From the NCBI GenBank assembly GCA_947464515.1, contig CANHXF010000103.1, positions 1 through 6,498 of the forward strand: a DNA stretch of 6,498 bases, in the 5' to 3' direction. Positions 6,086-6,498 of this stretch are shown in pieces (position 1 is the stretch's first letter; every line of letters starts with the position of its first letter). The DNA comes from Flavobacteriales bacterium (GTDB taxonomy: Bacteria; Bacteroidota; Bacteroidia; NS11-12g; UBA955). The position numbers and the translations under genes are program-made. The notes under the pieces are model-generated. The model saw only the letters and a program-made list of their open reading frames with translations. It searched no databases and had not been told where the DNA came from.

Positions 6086-6498
6086 GTGAAAGACGCAGTG
6101 AATTCGTTTTTTGTCAAATGGTTTGGACCCGGCCGCACCGCGGTGCAACAAATCATAGCGACCTGCGTTTTGGTTTTTCTGTTGTCGTGGTTGATAATAC
6201 TCGTCACCCTTTATCCAGCCTCAAATCGCATCATCTCCCATGTAATTTTGGATTGGCTCAAGTTTAGTCCAATCGAGCTGAGTTGTGGATACAAATTCCT
6301 GAGTCCTTTCACCTACATGTTCCTTCACATCAATGGCTGGCATCTGGTGGGCAACATGCTGTGGCTCTATTTTGTGGGTGTGATTTTGGAGGATTTGGTG
6401 GGCCGTCAGCATATCTGGAAGCTCTTTGTTTTTGGCGGTCTTTTTGGCGCGCTGTTCATACAATTGTTCTATTCGGCGTTGGTTTTCTTTGAGGTTCC
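6086..6498 (+). CDS. Second rhomboid family intramembrane protease, 5' part only
   Basis: An open frame runs from GTG 6086, 4 nt after the previous stop, to the right edge (137 codons plus 2 nt). It has a first membrane segment (about 22-42, IIATCVLVFLLSWLIILVTL), then FLSPFTYMFLHINGWHLVGN (71-90) with the His (H86) and Asn (N90) of the rhomboid HxxxN motif, then NMLWLYFVGVILEDLVGR and a third hydrophobic segment rich in Gly and Phe. The catalytic GxSG serine and final His must lie beyond the window, so activity cannot be judged. No ATG precedes the motifs in frame, and the GTG start gives a typical short cytoplasmic N-terminus. In Bacteroidota genomes as I recall them, the second rhomboid of such a tandem pair is often longer and carries an extra C-terminal domain; that part is not visible here. 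Confidence 0.88.
   Translation, partial: MKDAVNSFFVKWFGPGRTAVQQIIATCVLVFLLSWLIILVTLYPASNRIISHVILDWLKFSPIELSCGYKFLSPFTYMFLHINGWHLVGNMLWLYFVGVILEDLVGRQHIWKLFVFGGLFGALFIQLFYSALVFFEV

Noticed and set aside
1..6498. Mobile element, defence system, CRISPR or RNA gene
   Set aside because: No terminal inverted repeats, transposase or integrase motifs, direct-repeat arrays, or tRNA/rRNA-like sequence were seen; every long plus-strand region is accounted for by chromosomal genes.

Overview
This window looks like ordinary chromosomal DNA from a member of the Bacteroidota; the sequence does not resolve the class. Four signs point there. Putative promoters carry the phylum's TAnnTTTG-type -7 element. Starts lack clear Shine-Dalgarno sequences. 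MutL has the N-terminal wording and the degenerate C-terminal endonuclease motifs that I recall from Bacteroidota homologues. The gene order mutL - rhomboid - rhomboid is one I recall from that phylum. I see no insertion sequence, phage gene, tRNA, rRNA or CRISPR array.

Layout: (1) At the left edge, on the minus strand, is the first ~105 codons of an alanine/saccharopine dehydrogenase-like NAD(P)-dependent oxidoreductase, running off the window. (2) A ~175 bp divergent intergenic region (318-492) holds promoter candidates for both directions and a small dyad. (3) All other genes are on the plus strand: an SRAP-domain protein (493-1377), an uncharacterised exported lipoprotein (1406-2548), PrmA, the ribosomal protein L11 methyltransferase (2545-3432), MutL (3476-5431), a complete rhomboid intramembrane protease (5428-6081), and the 5' part of a second rhomboid (6086 to the right edge).

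The plus-strand genes are tightly packed. The lipoprotein/prmA and mutL/rhomboid pairs share 4-bp ATGA stop-start overlaps, the two rhomboids are 4 nt apart, and the remaining gaps are 28 and 43 nt. This suggests at least two co-transcribed blocks (lipoprotein-prmA and mutL-rhomboid-rhomboid), with internal promoters possible before the lipoprotein and mutL. Two of the genes act on damaged or mispaired DNA (the SRAP abasic-site sensor and the mismatch-repair ATPase MutL). PrmA modifies the ribosome, and the rhomboids cut membrane proteins. No single pathway ties these together.

The most interesting points are the MutL whose endonuclease motifs are almost completely replaced, a similar sequence word (GATATTTG followed by TTGCAA) upstream of both DNA-repair genes, the necessarily non-ATG start of MutL, and the conserved-looking but functionally unknown lipoprotein coupled to prmA. 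I did not find convincing evidence of a novel multi-gene system.
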